64,000 nt of DNA from an uncultured Lachnospiraceae bacterium (GCA_910588285.1 CAJUQB010000004.1:1-64000), one strand, 5' to 3'; counted from the stretch's first letter, positions 25,678 through 35,009 are shown. The notes: generated by a model from the sequence alone, not told the origin. A program made the numbers and translations.

Positions 25678-25709
25678 CCTGCGGATTCCAAAGCTTCCCG
25701 TGTATGCAA

Positions 25710-27113
25710 TTATTTATCGGAAGCCTCCGGCAGCTCGTCATAAAAGGTATAGCCGCACCTTCCGTTTTCTTTTGTGTGGTATAACGCCTGATCCGTCTGG
25801 CGGAACAATTCATCATGGAACCCATTGGCAGAAAACGCCACTCCCACGCTGACCGAATATTTGGGGAAATCTCCTTCGGGGTGCTGCAGCCTGTCATTAA
25901 TCAGGTCAATCTTCTCACTGATGGTCTGCTTGTTCCGGGGATCCATCTTGCCCATAAGCACCGCGAACTCATCTCCGCCAATCCGCATCACATAATCGCC
26001 TCTCCGGAAGTTCTCGTCCAGGAGGTTGGCAACCTTGATCAGGGCCTGATCCCCCATGTCATGGCCATAGTTATCATTGATGGATTTGAATACATCCACA
26101 TCAATCAGGAGAAATGCCAGATGCTCCGTGGAGGCCGCCAGCTGATCCTTCAGCTGCTCAAAGGACTGCCGGTTCAGGAGGCCGGTGAGGGCGTCCCGCT
26201 CCGCCTTCTGCCGAAGCATGTTCTGCTGTTCTAAGGTCATTTCATACACATTGTTGTAGGTAGCTGCAAGATACTTGAATTCGTAAGCGCCCGTAATCTC
26301 CAGGAAATTATTATTCTTAATACAGTTCACATAGATACGGATGGGCCTTAAGATCAGCACCGCAATCATAACATAGGAGAAAAGCACCAGGATCACCACA
26401 ATAGCCGTATAAATGCTCTCCCGGATCAGCGCCTCCTGCATGGAGATCTCGCTCTCCTCCTGCTCCTTTTCGCAGAATGCAATGACCGTTTCCGTTACCA
26501 TTGACATCTTCTCTTCAATCTGCTGCTTCATATCCCGGTATTCCTTTCCGAATACCAGCTCTGCGGCAGCCTCTCTCTTCTCCTGGTCTGAATAAGCCAG
26601 CTCCTCCGGAGACAGCGGGTATGCGCTGATGCCTGGCGCAATCTCCTCCATGTCCTCCCCCGCTGCCAGCGCTACCAGCTTCATGGCATGTATCTCATGA
26701 TCCATCAGCTCGTTGGACAGCTCCAGTGCCTGTCTGGACAGCTCTATGGCCTCGCTGTCCTTTTCATGCAGGTTCTCCTCCAACGAATCAAGGGCCCTGT
26801 CTCTTCTCCTGGTCTCCTCTGCCTCTGTAAAGTATGCTTTTGCATAGCTGTAGTCCCCAGTCACCGCGTAAAGACGTACCTGATCCGTCAGGTAATTAGA
26901 ACCCAGCAGCAGATTCTTGGCCTCCTCCTGGGCCAGTATGTATTCCTTGGTCATAACTGCAAGCTTCTGATGCTTGTTCCATACCCGGACAATGCCGATG
27001 CCCATCAAAATGGATACCAAAAGTGTAGCTCCCACCAGCCACAGGCTGATTGTGCGTATGCGAAATCCCCGAAGTGTCCCTGATTTATTCTTTGTTGCTG
27101 TCTCCTTGCTCAT
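25710..27113 (-). CDS. Membrane diguanylate cyclase (GGDEF protein)
   Basis: The 467-residue protein has a membrane segment (~25-45), an extracytoplasmic helical sensor region (~46-230) and a second membrane segment (~235-257). A short linker follows, then a GGDEF domain (~300-455) with an intact RIGGDEFAVLMG active site. It should make cyclic di-GMP in response to an outside signal. An inhibitory RxxD-like site is not obvious. It is monocistronic, with AGGAGAG upstream and its own terminator. No EAL or PilZ gene is in the window. Confidence 0.88.
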   Translation of the reverse strand: MSKETATKNKSGTLRGFRIRTISLWLVGATLLVSILMGIGIVRVWNKHQKLAVMTKEYILAQEEAKNLLLGSNYLTDQVRLYAVTGDYSYAKAYFTEAEETRRRDRALDSLEENLHEKDSEAIELSRQALELSNELMDHEIHAMKLVALAAGEDMEEIAPGISAYPLSPEELAYSDQEKREAAAELVFGKEYRDMKQQIEEKMSMVTETVIAFCEKEQEESEISMQEALIRESIYTAIVVILVLFSYVMIAVLILRPIRIYVNCIKNNNFLEITGAYEFKYLAATYNNVYEMTLEQQNMLRQKAERDALTGLLNRQSFEQLKDQLAASTEHLAFLLIDVDVFKSINDNYGHDMGDQALIKVANLLDENFRRGDYVMRIGGDEFAVLMGKMDPRNKQTISEKIDLINDRLQHPEGDFPKYSVSVGVAFSANGFHDELFRQTDQALYHTKENGRCGYTFYDELPEASDK

Positions 27114-27241
27114 TTCCTCTCTCCTAATAGTAACATACGATTATCATACAGTTATCATATGTCCAGTGTATCATAGTATGTTGTATTCTACAAGAAAAAC
27201 AGGTCTTTTATTCAGGCGAATATTACCGAACACGAAAATCT

Positions 27242-27306
27242 GTTCTCACGGAATGCCCTCGCTTCGCTGGGGCAGCCCCTGCGAAGCTTGTGCGCATTCC
27301 TGACCC
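27242..27306. repeat. Dispersed foldback repeat, copy A
   Basis: This 65-base element recurs in inverted orientation at 35619-35683 with four mismatches. It includes CCCTCGCTTCGCTGGGGCAG and GCGCATTCCTGACCC. It lies between the GGDEF gene and the surface-protein gene. Confidence 0.75.
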
Positions 27307-27318
27307 ACGAAGTGTAAC

Positions 27319-29949
27319 TCAAAGCCTTCTGCTTCTGTTTGACTTGAGGAAAAGCCCGGCAAGGGCAGCGGATGCCGCCAGCAACATCCATACATAAGGC
27401 ATGGCCAAAAAGGTGTCGCCGGTGCGAGGCGCCTTCACCTTGGTATTGGAGGAGTCCGACGTATGATTGCCGCCTCCGGACGAGCTGCTGTCTGCTTTTT
27501 CCCAGCCAACGGCAATGGGAGACAAGCCATATACTTTGAAGGTAATGCCGCTATTTGTCTTGGTCACTGCCGGATGCTCCACGTCTCCTGCACGGAAACC
27601 GTTCATATCCTCTGTAAACATATGGGTTACGACAAAATTATGGGTTGTCTTCCCTGTACCCGGCGGATAGGGCAGCGTTACGGTCAAGCCCTTCGACGGG
27701 AAATTCTCTTTTGTCGCCTTCTTCCATCCGAAGCCATTTTCATTGATCAGAAGCTCCACATCATAAACTGCGATATTTGCTGACTGGATTCCTTTGTATT
27801 TCTCCTGGAGCTTCGCCTTGATCTCCTTCTCGATCTTTTCAGGCGTATTCAGATGCTCCTTATTCTGAAAGGACTCCGGCACTTTGGAAATACCGTTTTC
27901 CACCTCGGTCTTAAAGGTAGATTCATCCTTCAGACGGATATTGCCCTGTATCTCCGGAAGCGCTGCCGGCATAGCATAATTTTCGCATCCGTCTCCCTGA
28001 AGCACGGCTGTATCCTGAGCATTTTTCCAGGACAGCTTCACCTTCTGTCTTCCTGCTGCCACAGTCTCATAGACACCTGTCAGCTTATCTGCCTTGCAGG
28101 TAAAGCGGACCGTTCCCTTATCCTTTTCCAAAATGCCTGTAAGCTTCAGCTCACCGTAGAGGGTTGCCGTTTTGCCTGTAATCAGATCCAGGCGGTCGCC
28201 TGCCTGCAGGGCGCTTACATCCCATGTCAATGTCTTCGGGGAAACGGTCAGAGCGCAGGTGGTCTTTGCCTCCAGATAATTGGCTGTTTCGGAAGCTATG
28301 GCTGTAATCACAGCGCTGCCGGCCTTTTGAATCGTAACCCTGCCTGTTGTGGGATCAATCGATGCTACCGAAGGATCGGAGCTGCTGTAGCGGACAACAG
28401 ATCCCGCCTCCGCGCCCTGGGCTGTCATCGTAAAGGCATTGTCGCCATAGGTCACTGTCATTGCTTTTTCGGAAAACGCAAAATTCTTCTGCTCTTCCTG
28501 TGAGGAAAAAACAGGAATGGTTATATGATCTTCTATTTTAGAGGTCTGCGGATTATAAATCTCCAGCATTATTCCGTTTCTGTCTGACACAAGTCCTGTC
28601 ACAATCCGCTTATCCGCATCCGTATACTGGTAGATCACTGCCGGCTCAGCATCTGTTGCCGGCTGAAAGGCATATACGGAATTCCCCACATTGAAGTATA
28701 AGACGCCCTTGAAGCAGGAAAGTCTGGAAAAGCTGTTTAAAAACATAGGCCATCCGTTTTCCAGAATAAAGCTTTTCACCTCGGTTTCATTTCCGCTGCT
28801 GTCTCTTTTCATCAAGGCTGCGCCTCCGATCACATTCTGGGAGCCGGCCGCAAGCTTGCTTTTGAGATAGTATGAATGTCCACCCACCGCATAAATTGCA
28901 GATTCGGCAAGGGGAGCCGTCTTATGCCATGAAGTATCGTAGCTCGTATCATTGCAGGTGATGCCGTTGGGCTCCCAGTTATGGGTTGCATTTCTCATAG
29001 CATCATCGCTCAGCAGAAAATAGGTATGCTTTACATAACCGGTTGCTCCTACCTGGTCAGCAGTTATATCATCATAGGTAAGATCTGCGTGATACCAATT
29101 TCCGCCCAGCTTCACATAATTCCATATGTGATTCATGTTCTGGCTTCTGCAATAGTCAACCTCAATACCAACCTCTTTCAGCAAGGCGGCATATGCCAGC
29201 GCATAGCCCTCGCAGACTCCGATCCCATTCACCAGCGCCTCGTATGCATTTCTCTTTTCAAAGCCCGGATTGCTATTGGCAGTCTTATCATATACCATGT
29301 GCTGCACCAGATAATCGTGGAGGGCCGTCGCTTTCTGCTCATCTGTCATACCGTTCTCAATGACCTGAGCCAATGCCCTGTCTATGGCAGCCTCGTACTC
29401 TGCAACACTGTTGGCGGTGTACTGGGGATTATAGGAAAAGGTACACTTCTCAATACCCCCACCCGCTGATGTAAAATATTCATAATTGAACACGTAAAAC
29501 AAATCCGGATTATTCCGTATCACATCCGGCAGAATACGATTCAGATCCGCTTCGCTGAGGTTATAGCCGGATAAATCCACTTCTGCGGCCCAGTTCTTCA
29601 TGGCTTCTGTCATTGCATTCCACGCAGCTTCGATCTGGGCATCCGTTGCAGCCGGCATTACAGCCGGATCCGGAAGATCATCCGTTGTGTTCGGCCCTGC
29701 CGGCTCTGACTGGGCATCCGTTGTGTTTGGCTCTGCCGCTTCCGGCATATCATCCGTTGTGTTCGGCTCTGACTGGCCGTCCATCAGCTGCCCATCCCCG
29801 TTCTCCGCAAGCTTTGGAGACGTTTCCTCCTCCGATACTGCTTCCGCTGCAGCTGCGTTGATGGGCGAATCATCCATCATCCCAGTGATAAACCCCATAA
29901 CAAGAAGAAATACCAGTACTCTCCTGCTGTGTTTCTTCCATTTGTTCAT
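27319..29949 (-). CDS. Large surface protein with transglutaminase-like and Ig-like domains
   Basis: I start at 29949, where a GAGGAGAG site precedes MNKWKKHSRRVLVFLLVMGF, a signal peptide. The 876-residue protein then has a low-complexity linker with repeats of EPNTTD type (~50-90) and a transglutaminase-like domain (~95-340). That domain has a complete Cys-His-Asp triad: GVCEGYALAY, NHIWNYV and HADLTYDD. A bacterial Ig-like (BIG2) domain follows near 480-570, then further beta modules. The C-terminus is APRTGD, a hydrophobic segment and RSRRL, a variant sortase signal. It probably acts as a wall-anchored cysteine protease or cross-linking enzyme. The operon is a single gene. Confidence 0.82.
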   Translation of the reverse strand: MNKWKKHSRRVLVFLLVMGFITGMMDDSPINAAAAEAVSEEETSPKLAENGDGQLMDGQSEPNTTDDMPEAAEPNTTDAQSEPAGPNTTDDLPDPAVMPAATDAQIEAAWNAMTEAMKNWAAEVDLSGYNLSEADLNRILPDVIRNNPDLFYVFNYEYFTSAGGGIEKCTFSYNPQYTANSVAEYEAAIDRALAQVIENGMTDEQKATALHDYLVQHMVYDKTANSNPGFEKRNAYEALVNGIGVCEGYALAYAALLKEVGIEVDYCRSQNMNHIWNYVKLGGNWYHADLTYDDITADQVGATGYVKHTYFLLSDDAMRNATHNWEPNGITCNDTSYDTSWHKTAPLAESAIYAVGGHSYYLKSKLAAGSQNVIGGAALMKRDSSGNETEVKSFILENGWPMFLNSFSRLSCFKGVLYFNVGNSVYAFQPATDAEPAVIYQYTDADKRIVTGLVSDRNGIMLEIYNPQTSKIEDHITIPVFSSQEEQKNFAFSEKAMTVTYGDNAFTMTAQGAEAGSVVRYSSSDPSVASIDPTTGRVTIQKAGSAVITAIASETANYLEAKTTCALTVSPKTLTWDVSALQAGDRLDLITGKTATLYGELKLTGILEKDKGTVRFTCKADKLTGVYETVAAGRQKVKLSWKNAQDTAVLQGDGCENYAMPAALPEIQGNIRLKDESTFKTEVENGISKVPESFQNKEHLNTPEKIEKEIKAKLQEKYKGIQSANIAVYDVELLINENGFGWKKATKENFPSKGLTVTLPYPPGTGKTTHNFVVTHMFTEDMNGFRAGDVEHPAVTKTNSGITFKVYGLSPIAVGWEKADSSSSGGGNHTSDSSNTKVKAPRTGDTFLAMPYVWMLLAASAALAGLFLKSNRSRRL

Positions 29950-30412
29950 CTCTTCTCTCCTCTCTTTCTTTTTGCAGGCAGATGCTTCTGCGCTGCTTTT
30001 CACACCCCCACCACGCTCTCCATGGATTCACACAGAGCCAGAATCACTGTGGAATCCAAGACATGCCATAATCTTTACCGTTCATAGCAGATTGGGATTT
30101 CATTATACCTTATAAAAGGGAACCCGTCTAGCCCCAAACATTTCCACACCAGGGTTGTTTCACGAAGTACCCAAAATTTTTTTTTATTATAACTCCACTA
30201 TTGATCCAGTCAAAATCCCGTCTAATGAACGCTCTCACAGTTTTTCTTCCCTATCATCTGCTCACATTCGGTAAAAAAGCGCAAAATATCCCCTCTATCT
30301 TATTCAGCGCCAGATTGTGACTTCCCCGTGGTCATGTTTTGTCTCCCGGCCGCATCTTGGGTCCGGCACCGATTTCATGTATTCCAGGAGCGGTTTCGTC
30401 CGGAACTTGTTT
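29950..30412. other. 463-base intergenic stretch, promoter only
   Basis: Apart from the promoter of the surface-protein gene (30102-30130), I see no coding region, repeat or strong hairpin here. The sequence around 30160-30210 is AT-rich and the part nearest 30412 is of average composition. It could contain the decayed 3' end of the 30413-30994 gene, but I cannot align it to anything. Confidence 0.4.
30102..30130 (-). promoter_or_regulatory. Promoter of the surface-protein gene
   Basis: Minus-strand TAGACG, a 17-base spacer and a perfect TATAAT (30102-30107) give a leader of about 140 bases. Confidence 0.6.
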
Positions 30413-30994
30413 TCAGCACAGGGAAAGCTCCACCCCCGTTTTTTCCAACAGCAGTTTCTGCTCCTGATTTATCTTTGATACCGCCCTTTCTTTTTCCATG
30501 TAAAGCAGATAAATGCTTTTCAGCACCTGCAGTTCCTGCAGCCCGACTCCATGTTCTTTATACATACGCCTGCTTAAGGATGAGGCCTGGACATTAAACT
30601 GATAGTGGAAATCCTGTTCCGGTTTCAGCGTCCTTTCTTTTGCAAGGTAAGTTTCCGGCGACCACTTCCACAGGATGATGGAAAGGACATCCTCCCAGTC
30701 ATTTCCCAGGGGCTTTTTCCACCCTTCCGGGCAAAGCTGCCATACTGCTTTGGAAAACCCATATTCCCTCACCTCAATCCCACTAAGGGATATTTTTTTC
30801 TTTTCGCTTTTTATAACCCCTTCCGGCGTGATGATACCGATATAAGTATCTACCGGCTGCGGATATTTCTTCCCGGGAACACGCCTGGATGTCCTCTTAT
30901 AAAGATAGTAGGTGTCCCCTTTCTTTTTTACCGTAGTTCCCCGAACCCTCTGCTCCTGCACCCAATCCGGATATTTCTTTTCTGTTACTGGCAT
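30413..30994 (-). CDS. Unrecognised basic protein, possibly associated with insertion elements
   Basis: The 193-residue protein is soluble and basic in its first half (KKKGDTYYLYKRTSRRVPGK, then YPQPVDTYIGIITPEGV), which resembles a small SH3- or AP2-like DNA-binding fold. The second half is helical and Lys/Glu-rich. I have a vague memory of similar proteins beside clostridial transposases but cannot name a family. An AAAGGAG site precedes the start and TATAAT lies upstream. No terminal inverted repeats were found around it. It marks the boundary of the AT-rich accessory segment. Confidence 0.5.
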   Translation of the reverse strand: MPVTEKKYPDWVQEQRVRGTTVKKKGDTYYLYKRTSRRVPGKKYPQPVDTYIGIITPEGVIKSEKKKISLSGIEVREYGFSKAVWQLCPEGWKKPLGNDWEDVLSIILWKWSPETYLAKERTLKPEQDFHYQFNVQASSLSRRMYKEHGVGLQELQVLKSIYLLYMEKERAVSKINQEQKLLLEKTGVELSLC

Positions 30995-31067
30995 AATAGT
31001 CTCCTTTCTGTATGAGTTGTATATACCTATACTATATAGATATTATACCTCTATAGGACAAAAAAGT

Positions 31068-31107
31068 CGAGGGTTATGGAAAATTTGTATAACTTCCATA
31101 ACCCTCG
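31068..31107 (-). terminator. Terminator of the TetR/flavin operon
   Basis: Perfect 14-base arms CGAGGGTTATGGAA and its complement are followed on the minus strand by ACTTTTTTG. The hairpin closes the operon that starts at 33040, about 115 bases past its last open frame. Confidence 0.75.
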
Positions 31108-31222
31108 TTAAAATGCCGTATTTATTATTTTCTATTATTCTTCATGAAACAACCCTGTATACCGTCAAGGGATTTGAATTAAAATCTATATAAAACAAAG
31201 CAGAACCAACAACTGTGATTTC

Positions 31223-31423
31223 TCACAAATTCATCGGCTCTGCATCTAAAGTGTCTGGCTCTGTGATGGTTGTAATCTGCAAATTCTTTACTTTAATCAA
31301 TGTTTCCTGCTTGCACTTCGGGCAGTAGAGGGGATAGTTTTTTTAAACGGTATCTTCTCTAATTCTGTCACGGGTCTTATTTCCGCAAACAGGGCAGCGT
31401 ATCCATTTCGTTTTTTCGTTCAT
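31223..31423 (-). pseudogene. Cysteine-rich KTR-domain gene with an in-frame stop
   Basis: The start (ATG 31423, after GGAGGA) overlaps the stop of the FMN-binding gene as ATGA. Reading through gives a 66-residue zinc-ribbon-like protein: KWIRCPVCGNKTRDRIREDT, then YPLYCPKCKQETLIKVKN, with four Cys as CPVC...CPKC. This is the small cysteine-rich KTR family often carried by mobile elements of Firmicutes. Codon 27 is TAA (31343-31345) where the family has Leu (TTA), in a run of T. The 3' half is otherwise intact, so the mutation is recent, or it is a sequencing error. Confidence 0.65.
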
Positions 31424-31839
31424 ATCTTCAGTCCTCCTTTGAGCGCATTTTCAACAGCCTTTTTTATGACAGTGCTTGAATTCGTTGCGCCAGAGACTGC
31501 ATCAACATCTATTTTCTGTTCCTCAATTATTTTCTCTATCACTTTTTCTGCGGCTTTTCCACGTTCATGCCTATGCTCCAAAATGTTAATACTTACAATT
31601 TCCCCTTCTTCTACAGTTACTTCCACTTTGGCATATATAAAATTCACATCGTATTCTCCGATATAAATTCCATCGGAAACATCAGCAATATCTATTTCAT
31701 CAAATGTAGTTTCCCCTATGGCTCGTTTATAATCAGCAACGTTCTTTAAGTAAACCGCTCCACAAATCAGACCAATAAGTAAAAAAAATAAAATGATAAC
31801 TGAAATTATTTTCTTTTTAGATATTCTCATTTCAAACAC
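31420..31839 (-). CDS. Membrane-anchored FMN-binding-domain protein
   Basis: The 139-residue protein has one N-terminal membrane segment (residues ~8-30) and an extracytoplasmic FMN-binding domain. The domain has VSGATNSSTVI near residue 116, the Ser-Gly-Ala-Thr motif whose Thr is flavinylated by ApbE. It probably carries covalent FMN outside the membrane and exchanges electrons with a redox partner. No apbE gene is in the window. It overlaps the upstream flavodoxin-like gene by 13 bases, which supports coordinated function. Confidence 0.82.
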   Translation of the reverse strand: MFEMRISKKKIISVIILFFLLIGLICGAVYLKNVADYKRAIGETTFDEIDIADVSDGIYIGEYDVNFIYAKVEVTVEEGEIVSINILEHRHERGKAAEKVIEKIIEEQKIDVDAVSGATNSSTVIKKAVENALKGGLKI

Positions 31840-32411
31840 CTCTCAATCTTTCTGACTATGTGCTTTGGAAGCTCCTTTTTAGAAGATGCGCCTGCATAAA
31901 CCACTTTGCCTATTGGTTTCATGCCTGCAGTCTTAAAAAATTCGTCCATATTCCGTATTGCCCCCCTGCTTTGTCCAAATATCCATGAAAATGGGAAAGG
32001 AGTATTGAGGGAAGTCAAAACCATATATTTTTTCCCTTTCAGACGTGGTTTGGGGAAAGTACTTGTTTCTTCCATAGCTGTTCCTAATAATCGGTCAAAT
32101 AAGTTTTTAACAGGGGCAGGGACATTCGCCCAATAAACAGGAGCCGCAAGAAAGACTATTTGACATTCACACAAAAGGCTGGCGATTTCCTGTATATCAT
32201 CTTTTTGCGTACAGACTTTCGTGTCTATACAGTTACGGCACCCTATGCAGAATGAGAGATTTTTTTCATACAAATTTATTTTAGTCACCATATAGCCTTT
32301 CTCCTCTGCTCTGCGGATTGCAATATCCATCATAGATGCCGTCTTTCCGTTTCTATGAGGGCTGCCTAAAATTGCAAGCGCCGATTTCTTATTCGTGGTC
32401 ATTTCACTCAC
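31827..32411 (-). CDS. Flavodoxin-fold NAD(P)H-dependent FMN reductase
   Basis: The 194-residue protein has the FMN phosphate loop GSPHRNGKTASMM near residue 16 and a CIGCRNCIDTKVC segment. AAPVYWANVPAPVKNLFDRL follows, as in iron-sulfur flavoproteins and NADPH-dependent FMN reductases. It is cytoplasmic and could feed electrons to the membrane FMN protein encoded next. Its start overlaps the TetR stop by four bases. Confidence 0.85.
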   Translation of the reverse strand: MSEMTTNKKSALAILGSPHRNGKTASMMDIAIRRAEEKGYMVTKINLYEKNLSFCIGCRNCIDTKVCTQKDDIQEIASLLCECQIVFLAAPVYWANVPAPVKNLFDRLLGTAMEETSTFPKPRLKGKKYMVLTSLNTPFPFSWIFGQSRGAIRNMDEFFKTAGMKPIGKVVYAGASSKKELPKHIVRKIERCLK

Positions 32412-33040
32412 TCCTTTTCAATCGAATGGTACAACATATCAAAACCATACTCTAAAAACTGAATTTTAGATAAGTTTATTGTTTTTTCAATGTATTCTTC
32501 TTTATTTGCCGCCAACTGGATAAGTCCTGACAACATACCCCAAAACTGCATGATAGCAGGCATAATTTTTATGTCATCACGCAAATCGCCTTTTTTCATG
32601 CCGCTTACTAAAAAATCCTTTATTTTTTCATTTATTTCCTCCCCGACTTGATAGGTTTCTTTCTCTTCGGGCAAATAATCTTGGCTTTCAAAATCAATGT
32701 TAATTTTATCTAACACCATTCTAAAATAAAAAGGAAATTCTTCTTGGTATAGGACTAATCCCCGGCAAATCATATCATACCTTGCCTTTGTTTCCTCCTG
32801 CTGCTCCAATGCAGAAGTTATATAACCGTAAAGCCTTTTCATGCTGTCTAACACTAAAAAACTGATAATTTCCTCTTTGTTCTCAAAGTACACATATAAT
32901 GTTGCTTTGCTATATCCCGCCGCTTTTGCTATATCATTCATGGAAGTTGCCGTAATCCCTTTCTCCATAAACAATGCCGAAGCGGCGGCGGCAATATTTT
33001 CTCTATGTACGCTTTTTGGTTCTTTTTTTCTGCGTGCCAT
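32408..33040 (-). CDS. TetR/AcrR family regulator of the flavin operon
   Basis: The start at 33040 follows AAAGGAGA. The 210-residue protein has an N-terminal TetR helix-turn-helix (residues ~10-57, MNDIAKAAGYSKATLYVYFE) and a helical ligand domain. It is the first gene of the operon and a perfect palindrome (33061-33079) lies directly upstream, so it probably represses itself and the flavin genes. The ligand is unknown. Confidence 0.87.
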   Translation of the reverse strand: MARRKKEPKSVHRENIAAAASALFMEKGITATSMNDIAKAAGYSKATLYVYFENKEEIISFLVLDSMKRLYGYITSALEQQEETKARYDMICRGLVLYQEEFPFYFRMVLDKINIDFESQDYLPEEKETYQVGEEINEKIKDFLVSGMKKGDLRDDIKIMPAIMQFWGMLSGLIQLAANKEEYIEKTINLSKIQFLEYGFDMLYHSIEKE

Positions 33041-33060
33041 CTGTATATCTCCTTTCAACA

Positions 33061-33079
33061 ATTAAACCATTGGTTTAAT
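33061..33079. promoter_or_regulatory. TetR operator palindrome
   Basis: ATTAAACCA-t-TGGTTTAAT is a perfect 19-base palindrome 20 bases upstream of the TetR start codon, the usual position for an autorepressor site. Confidence 0.75.
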
Positions 33080-33169
33080 TATATTCCGTTGTCATGATTA
33101 TGTCAATCTGCTTCGCCCTATATTCATAAATAGTTTTCAGTTATATTCACAAAACCCTCCCGAAAAAAA

Positions 33170-33191
33170 CAGCAGAGATTTCTCTCTGCTG
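33170..33191 (-). terminator. Terminator downstream of the XRE gene
   Basis: CAGCAGAG/CTCTGCTG arms are followed on the minus strand by TTTTTTT. The nearest upstream minus-strand gene is the XRE membrane regulator, about 140 bases away. Confidence 0.75.
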
Positions 33192-33331
33192 CCTTGCCAA
33201 TCATTCTGGCTGATTACGAAGTCTTTGAATTTAACATCCTTATGTAATGCCACCCTTGCACTGTTTTTTTACTTGGTGGGTATTAACCTTAAAATTTCAT
33301 TGAAAGAAATTTAACCAATAAACTATATTGC

Positions 33332-33910
33332 TCACAGAGAAAAAATCTTTGCCATCAAATAAACAACAATAAAAGCTATTGCTGCACTTCCAAACATATA
33401 TAGTACAGTTTGATATGGACGTTTTCCGATTTCTTGTTGTTTCTCTATCTCATCTAATCTTTTTCCATCCATAAAGGCAACAATTTCTTTATAGGTTGAA
33501 AGATTGTTTTCTTTTTTGACTTTATCTGCTATAAACGCAGAATATACTGCAACTGCATACACTACAATCCAAGGAATCATTCCATACCTGCCCATGAAAG
33601 CTATAAATGGAACCAATGAAATGACCGTTAGAATCAAAAATACAGCATATATACCTGCATATTTATTGAGCTTTTTAATTTCTGTTTCCTTGATTTCTTT
33701 TTTCATAATTTCAACATCTCCTTTAATTAGTTGGTCAAGAGATACGTTGAATACAGAACTTAGCAGTAATACACTATGAATATCTGGATAGTTTTTCCCC
33801 GTTTCCCAATTAGAAACGGTCTGTCTGCTCACATAGACCTTTTCTGCCAGTTCTTCTTGGGAAATCCCCATATTACTGCGATATTTTTTTATTTGTGCGC
33901 CAACTTCCAA
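33332..33910 (-). CDS. XRE helix-turn-helix membrane regulator
   Basis: I propose a TTG start at 33910, because AGGAGG lies seven bases before it and it opens the family N-terminus; the ATG at 33931 would place AGGAGG inside the gene. The 192-residue product has a Cro/CI-type helix-turn-helix (~1-60, ISQEELAEKVYVSRQTVSNW) and three membrane segments (~85-150 and ~170-190). Such proteins are common regulators in Firmicutes and often control a nearby ABC transporter; none is here. Codon use and base composition match the AT-rich neighbours rather than the host. Confidence 0.82.
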   Translation of the reverse strand: MEVGAQIKKYRSNMGISQEELAEKVYVSRQTVSNWETGKNYPDIHSVLLLSSVFNVSLDQLIKGDVEIMKKEIKETEIKKLNKYAGIYAVFLILTVISLVPFIAFMGRYGMIPWIVVYAVAVYSAFIADKVKKENNLSTYKEIVAFMDGKRLDEIEKQQEIGKRPYQTVLYMFGSAAIAFIVVYLMAKIFSL

Positions 33911-34016
33911 CTTTCTTCCTCCTTTCTTCATTTGTCGATTGAATGGTATCCCTGAACCACCAGAATCTTATCATTCAACAAACCCAGCTTCTACCAAAAG
34001 AATTTGACTTTAGCCA

Positions 34017-34052
34017 AAATCCCTATGTCAAATCCTTTTGACATAGGGATTT
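34017..34052. terminator. Bidirectional terminator after the MerR pseudogene
   Basis: Perfect 16-base arms AAATCCCTATGTCAAA and its complement around a tcct loop, with A/T runs at both ends, lie 19 bases downstream of the MerR-type reading frame. Confidence 0.8.
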
Positions 34053-34071
34053 ATCTACGTTTACAACGAAA

Positions 34072-34823
34072 TTAAACACCATAGTACTTTTTAATCGCAT
34101 ATGCAACATATTCAGAACAACCGTTTCCAAATTGGCTGTCCGTTGCTTCTGCCAACTTCTGTTTATGCAGATACTCACCTGCTAAATCCAAAAGTATGCT
34201 TCTGGCATTGTCAAGTTTAAACATCTCCTTATAATTTTCCGCAAGCTGCTCGACTGCTTCTTTTTCTACATTAGCATCGCCAGTTTCTTTTGCTTCCATA
34301 AACTTTTTATAGATTTCAGTTTAAAAACATCTGCGATGGCTTGTTCATTTGAAAAGCCTGTTGCTAAATATTCCCGATATTTTTCTTCGCTCCCATATTT
34401 CTGTATCTGCTGTTTCAGTAATTCTTTTGACATACATCCCAACATATGGTCTAAAATTTCCTGAATCTCTTCGTTACTAAATGCCTTAAAACTCATAGTA
34501 TTAACTCCTTTCATCACGTCTGATATTAACTCAATAATCCCATTTAGCCTATTTCGCTTTTGCTCCAATAAATTCTTTTGAGTTAATAAAGCCTGTTCTT
34601 TATCGTAATTAGGACTGTCCATTATTTTCTTTATGTCTTCCAATGGTATCTCTAATTCTTTAAAGAACATAATTTCCTGCAATCTTTCTAATGCTTTATT
34701 GTCGTATAAGCGATAGCCTGCATCTGACAATTCCGTTGGCTTTAATAAGCCAATCTCATCATAATATCTTAACGTTCTTATGCTTACTCCGCTTATCTCT
34801 GACACGTCTTTGACTGTTTTCAT
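34072..34823 (-). pseudogene. MerR/TipA-type regulator, frameshifted
   Basis: The N-terminal part (starting MKTVKDVSEISGVSIRTLRY) is a normal MerR helix-turn-helix with a dimerisation helix. The frame then slips near 34310-34320. Continuing one frame over gives YKKFMEAKETGDANVEKEAV and the last ~70 residues of a TipAS-like drug-binding domain, ending at 34072. Two overlapping reading frames (34266-34823 and 34072-34299) thus represent one gene of about 250 residues. The slip is near runs of A and may be real or a read error. TipA-type regulators activate multidrug genes. Confidence 0.75.
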
Positions 34824-35009
34824 TATTTCCTCCTTCCAATCTTATCCTAAACCGTTACGCTACGAGAGAGTCAATACATAAATTTATCTTTTATTAAAGC
34901 AAAAATCATTCTTTATTATACCAAAAATTTTAACCTCATATATATCTAAAAAGCAGCGAAGATTTCTCCCCGCCGCGTTTGATTAACTATACATAAATAA
35001 TTTCTTCGT

